NCBI GenBank assembly: GCA_019321725.1
Contig: CM033119.1
Coordinates: 744,001-808,000, forward strand
Direction: 5' to 3'
DNA: 64,000 nucleotides
Origin: Paulownia fortunei
Lineage: Eukaryota > Streptophyta > Magnoliopsida > Lamiales > Paulowniaceae
Shown: in pieces, positions 60,757-64,000 of the stretch
Position numbering within the stretch: the first letter of the stretch is position 1
Layout of the letters: each line of letters begins with the position of its first letter
The notes under the pieces: model-generated
Databases searched by the model: none
What the model was told of the DNA's origin: nothing
Seen by the model: only the letters and a program-made list of their open reading frames with translations
Position numbers and translations under genes: made by a program

Positions 60757-61727
60757 AGTGTTTGTTGGGTTATAATGACCTTTCACATAATGGAAAACTA
60801 CTCTTTGTGTACATTTTTGATTGCTTTTGACAGTATATTTTTTTTAACTGTTTCTTGATGCATAAACTAACTTTTTGTTTTCAAATTAAACTGTCTTTGC
60901 CTAAATGTTTGTATAGGTTTGATCGCTTGTTAAATTTGAATAATGCAACCATGTTTTTGGAGTCTTTTTTTTTTTTTGCCCCTGTAATGAGCTTCTGAAT
61001 TTACAAAGCTACTGGACAACAGTTTAAAGTTTTACACGTCGTAATAAATCATATCAAATATATATTTAAAAAATATTTTATATATGTAATGTGTAAATCT
61101 TATTGTAAAATACATACGTAGCGATAATATTTAGTACAGTGTAATAAATGATACAACAAAATTATAATATAAGATCTTATTTGATATTATATAAAAGATA
61201 AAATAAAACACCAATTTGAATTGAGGATGCTGGATGGACTGTTCATTTCTTTTCCACTAATTAGTTGTTTTATTTTTTCCGAACTTTTGGGGAAGACCCG
61301 AGTGAATACACATTGTTCACTGCCATCCTTCCTGAAAACGTCTTAGAATAATGCTGAGTAGTTGAATAAACCGAACAGAAAATATATTCTTAATAAACAT
61401 AGAAAAAGGAAGTGAAAGAGGTAACTTTAAGGTCCTTCTCAAATCGTACTGTAGCCTTAACACAAAATATGTAAATGAGGAGGAAGGAAATTGCATATAT
61501 ATGCACCTCATTCCAATAAAATAATTGAGTTGGCGCGAACCCACACGGCATACTTTGAATAATTTTAACAAATTGAGCTTGACTCTCCAAACTTTAAAAA
61601 TATCATATTCAAGCTCAAATTGATTTTAAAATATAATTGTGTAAATTTAGGTTTGACCGATCTAATTGAACTCAAACTTGATTTAAAAATATCTTTTGAT
61701 AACTTGAAGCAAATGTTATCTGGTTTT

Positions 61728-61734
<7 letters not shown>

Positions 61735-61759
<25 letters not shown>
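61735..61759 (+). repeat. (TA)n microsatellite
   Basis: About 12 TA units. Confidence 0.9.
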
Positions 61760-61837
61760 TTTAAGTACTGTGTTCGAAAAAAAAGACAATATAAGAGCAA
61801 CTGCAGACCCTGTGGAGCGGAATGAAAATTACTTGAT

Positions 61838-61840
<3 letters not shown>

Positions 61841-61876
<36 letters not shown>
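61841..61876 (+). repeat. (GA)n microsatellite
   Basis: About 18 pure AG/GA units. The reading frame across it is a repeat artefact. Confidence 0.95.
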
Positions 61877-61881
<5 letters not shown>

Positions 61882-62112
61882 TAATATTGTTATATTTTTG
61901 CATAAAGTCATGTGATTTTATTATTCGAAATTTTCACTTCAATATGGACATTATGTTCTGTTTTATTTTTTTTATGTGATATGATGTAAAAATTGCAGCC
62001 ATATGATATATATGAATTGCAGTCATATCAATAAGAGTCTAAAAAATAATATATGTATAAAACTTAAGACTTAAGACAGCAAAAATTTTTAGGGTAAAAT
62101 ATATACTTTGCC

Positions 62113-62937
62113 TAGGGGTGTACATTCGGTAAAACCGTAACGAATCAAATTCAAATTTCGGTACTGAAATTTTTCAAACCAAATACCGAACCGAAATAAC
62201 TCGGTTCGATTCGGTAATTCGGTACGATTTTGATAAAATCGAAATTTATATAAAAAAAAATTACTCCCTCTTTTTTCAAAAATTTATGCATAACAATTAT
62301 TAATCAAGGAGTTGTGACCTATATAAAATAAAATTCAATCATTTGTACTATTTTTTAAATCACAAATGGTTATTATTTGGGCAAAGGTAAATAATTAAAT
62401 TGGTGAAAACAAAAATATGCTTATATATTTGTTTCATTTGTGACTAATAACAAATAATTAAGGAATCAAATTACATTTAGTTTAATCCGTAAGTGATGAG
62501 TATGCAATCGGCATTTTGGTAATATATTTCATCAAACAAAAAAAATTGCACTCTTTTAGTTATTAAAAATAATATATATATATATATATATTATTTTTAT
62601 TAAGTTAAATTTTAATTATTTTCATAAGCACCAACTAAATAATTATTAATTAATTATTAAACAATTGAACATAAGGATAATAAATTAAAAAATACTTAAA
62701 ATGTCAAAATTAATCAACAATGTTTTAAAAAAATAAATTACAAAAAAATAAAAATTGGTATTCGATTCGGTATGGTATACCGAACTCAAATACCGATATC
62801 AAACTGAATATCAAAATTTTAAAAAAATGCATACCGAATATCGAGCTAAAAATTTCGGTTCAATTTTAATTTCAATTTATACCGAATTTTCAATTTCGCC
62901 ACGGTTTGATCGATTTACCAAACCGTACACACCCCTA
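62113..62937. mobile_element. Nonautonomous hAT-like element (MITE)
   Basis: The 825-bp element starts TAGGGGTGTACATTCGGT and ends ACCGTACACACCCCTA. Terminal inverted repeats are nine bases perfect (TAGGGGTGT) and then imperfect. It is flanked by ACTTTGCC (62105-62112) and ACTTCGCC (62938-62945), an 8-bp duplication with one mismatch, as expected for hAT. The subterminal regions are full of ACCGAA/TTCGGT phrases. There is no transposase. Removing it rejoins a sequence that itself looks like an older repeat (AAATATATACTTTGCCCCTTCAAC). Confidence 0.85.
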
Positions 62938-64000
62938 ACTTCGCCCCTTCAACTATAGTCTATAAGCCAAATACCTTCTTAAACAATCTCAAAAAACACT
63001 TTCTCCTTAAAAATACTTTCCTCATGTAAATTCCCATTAATACCCTTAATTATTAATTTTTATTTTATTTTATTTTTTTCCTCATTCTTCTTTACTATTT
63101 ACTAACCCCATAAACTGCAGCTGGGCTAGCTTGCTTCTGGATTCAACATGCATAGTTTACAATAAGGGTGAATTTCAGTTTGCCAAAAATATACACTTTG
63201 CTTCCTCTAACTACAAAAAATATAATTTATTTTTTTAAGTTTACTCCTTTTTTAAAAAATATTGAACTTTAAAATACTCAAGTTGAATCCGCTGCTCTGA
63301 TATTCTGGACTGGATCCATCTCTAGAGTTTAGTTACTTTGGGGCTCAGCCCTCTGTATAAAAACTTTAATCAAATGGGCTGGAATCAGCCCACTTTATAA
63401 GGTTGCTTGTATGTTAGCCCACGTAAGACAGGCAAACTTTAAGGAGGTCGAGACAAATGAGGATTCCATTTTAAATCCTATCTACCCACTTAGATTCCTC
63501 ATTTCAGAAAAGATGGGGTTACTTATAACTACAACAATTAAACAGCACTTAGTTTTGACCAATCCAACTTAATAAATTTTAAATAAATACAAAATTGGTT
63601 AATCTACTATCATAACCCCTTAGACTATTTTATCATAAATTATTTTTTAAGAAACCATAAACGGCTTCGATTGATTTATGAATTGATTCCCAATGAGTCT
63701 TAAATTGAATTGAGTACAATTAATTAATCCTCCTGATTCTACTACTTGGACAGTAGAATGAGTGACAAAAACAAGTATTCTGACATGTTTCCAAAGATGC
63801 TTAGCATACTTGATATGGAATTAATTTAAAATGGGTTTCTGACATTGATATCAAATTGATGTGAATAACCAACTCTAACCAAGATTCAAGATTTCATTAA
63901 AAGTCCGTGCAAATTCAACCTATTTTTGACCCTATAACAAGCCCATGAGTGCAAGGAAAGGGGGAAAAAATGCATTTTTAATTCCTCCAATAGTTGAGTA

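Larger units (their letters stand above)
60528..64000. other. Right-end spacer
   Basis: WAKL-B upstream region followed by AT-rich spacer with microsatellites (61735-61759, 61841-61876, 62574-62590) and a hAT-like element (62113-62937). A block at 63101-63150 resembles the WAKL-A 3' flank near 43420-43470. No gene is supported up to the window end. Confidence 0.6.

Noticed and set aside
61620..61979. Frame with an Arg-Glu repeat
   Set aside because: Caused by the (GA)n microsatellite.

Overview
This is a piece of a plant nuclear genome, clearly a eudicot and possibly an asterid (the species cannot be fixed from the sequence). The signs are small exons with GT-AG introns, long AT-rich spacers, microsatellites, nested transposons, and typical land-plant families: bZIP, R2R3-MYB, gibberellin 20-oxidase, wall-associated-kinase-like receptors (WAKL) and plant O-fucosyltransferase-like proteins. 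There is no prokaryotic-style operon or CRISPR array. Exon coordinates were placed by hand from splice sites, reading phase and family conservation.

Layout. 1-332: last exon of a bZIP-type gene on +. 1975-6423: a five-exon gene on - for a 777-residue protein I do not recognise; a perfect E2F palindrome sits 58 bp before its ATG. 7536-16318: a ten-exon O-fucosyltransferase-like gene on + (585 aa), with a foldback element in intron 3 and a 77-bp tandem duplication that copies the donor site of intron 9. 17795-19364: a three-exon subgroup-4 R2R3-MYB repressor gene (301 aa). 19365-34299: about 15 kb with no gene I can support. 34300-36040: a three-exon gibberellin 20-oxidase gene (362 aa). 36041-40673: spacer with a 120-bp tandem repeat.

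40674-60527 is a WAKL receptor-kinase cluster. It holds a decayed + strand pseudogene lacking the catalytic core, a - strand copy (WAKL-A) split in its first exon by a 9.3-kb copia composite, and an apparently intact - strand copy (WAKL-B, 758 aa). The copia composite (46069-55376) is flanked by the 5-bp duplication GTTTC. Its gag is interrupted by an inverted 1.67-kb LTR-like element with its own duplication (AGTTC). A near-identical copy of that element forms the right end of the composite, so the insertion carries a long inverted repeat. 60528-64000 is spacer with a nonautonomous hAT-like element flanked by a near-perfect 8-bp duplication.

The intact genes point to hormone synthesis (GA20ox), phenylpropanoid regulation (MYB), protein or wall glycosylation (O-FucT-like) and cell-surface sensing (WAKL). 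They look like ordinary neighbours, not a functional cluster, except for the WAKL tandem array. I found no clearly new biological system. The most unusual structure is the WAKL-A/copia/inverted-LTR composite.
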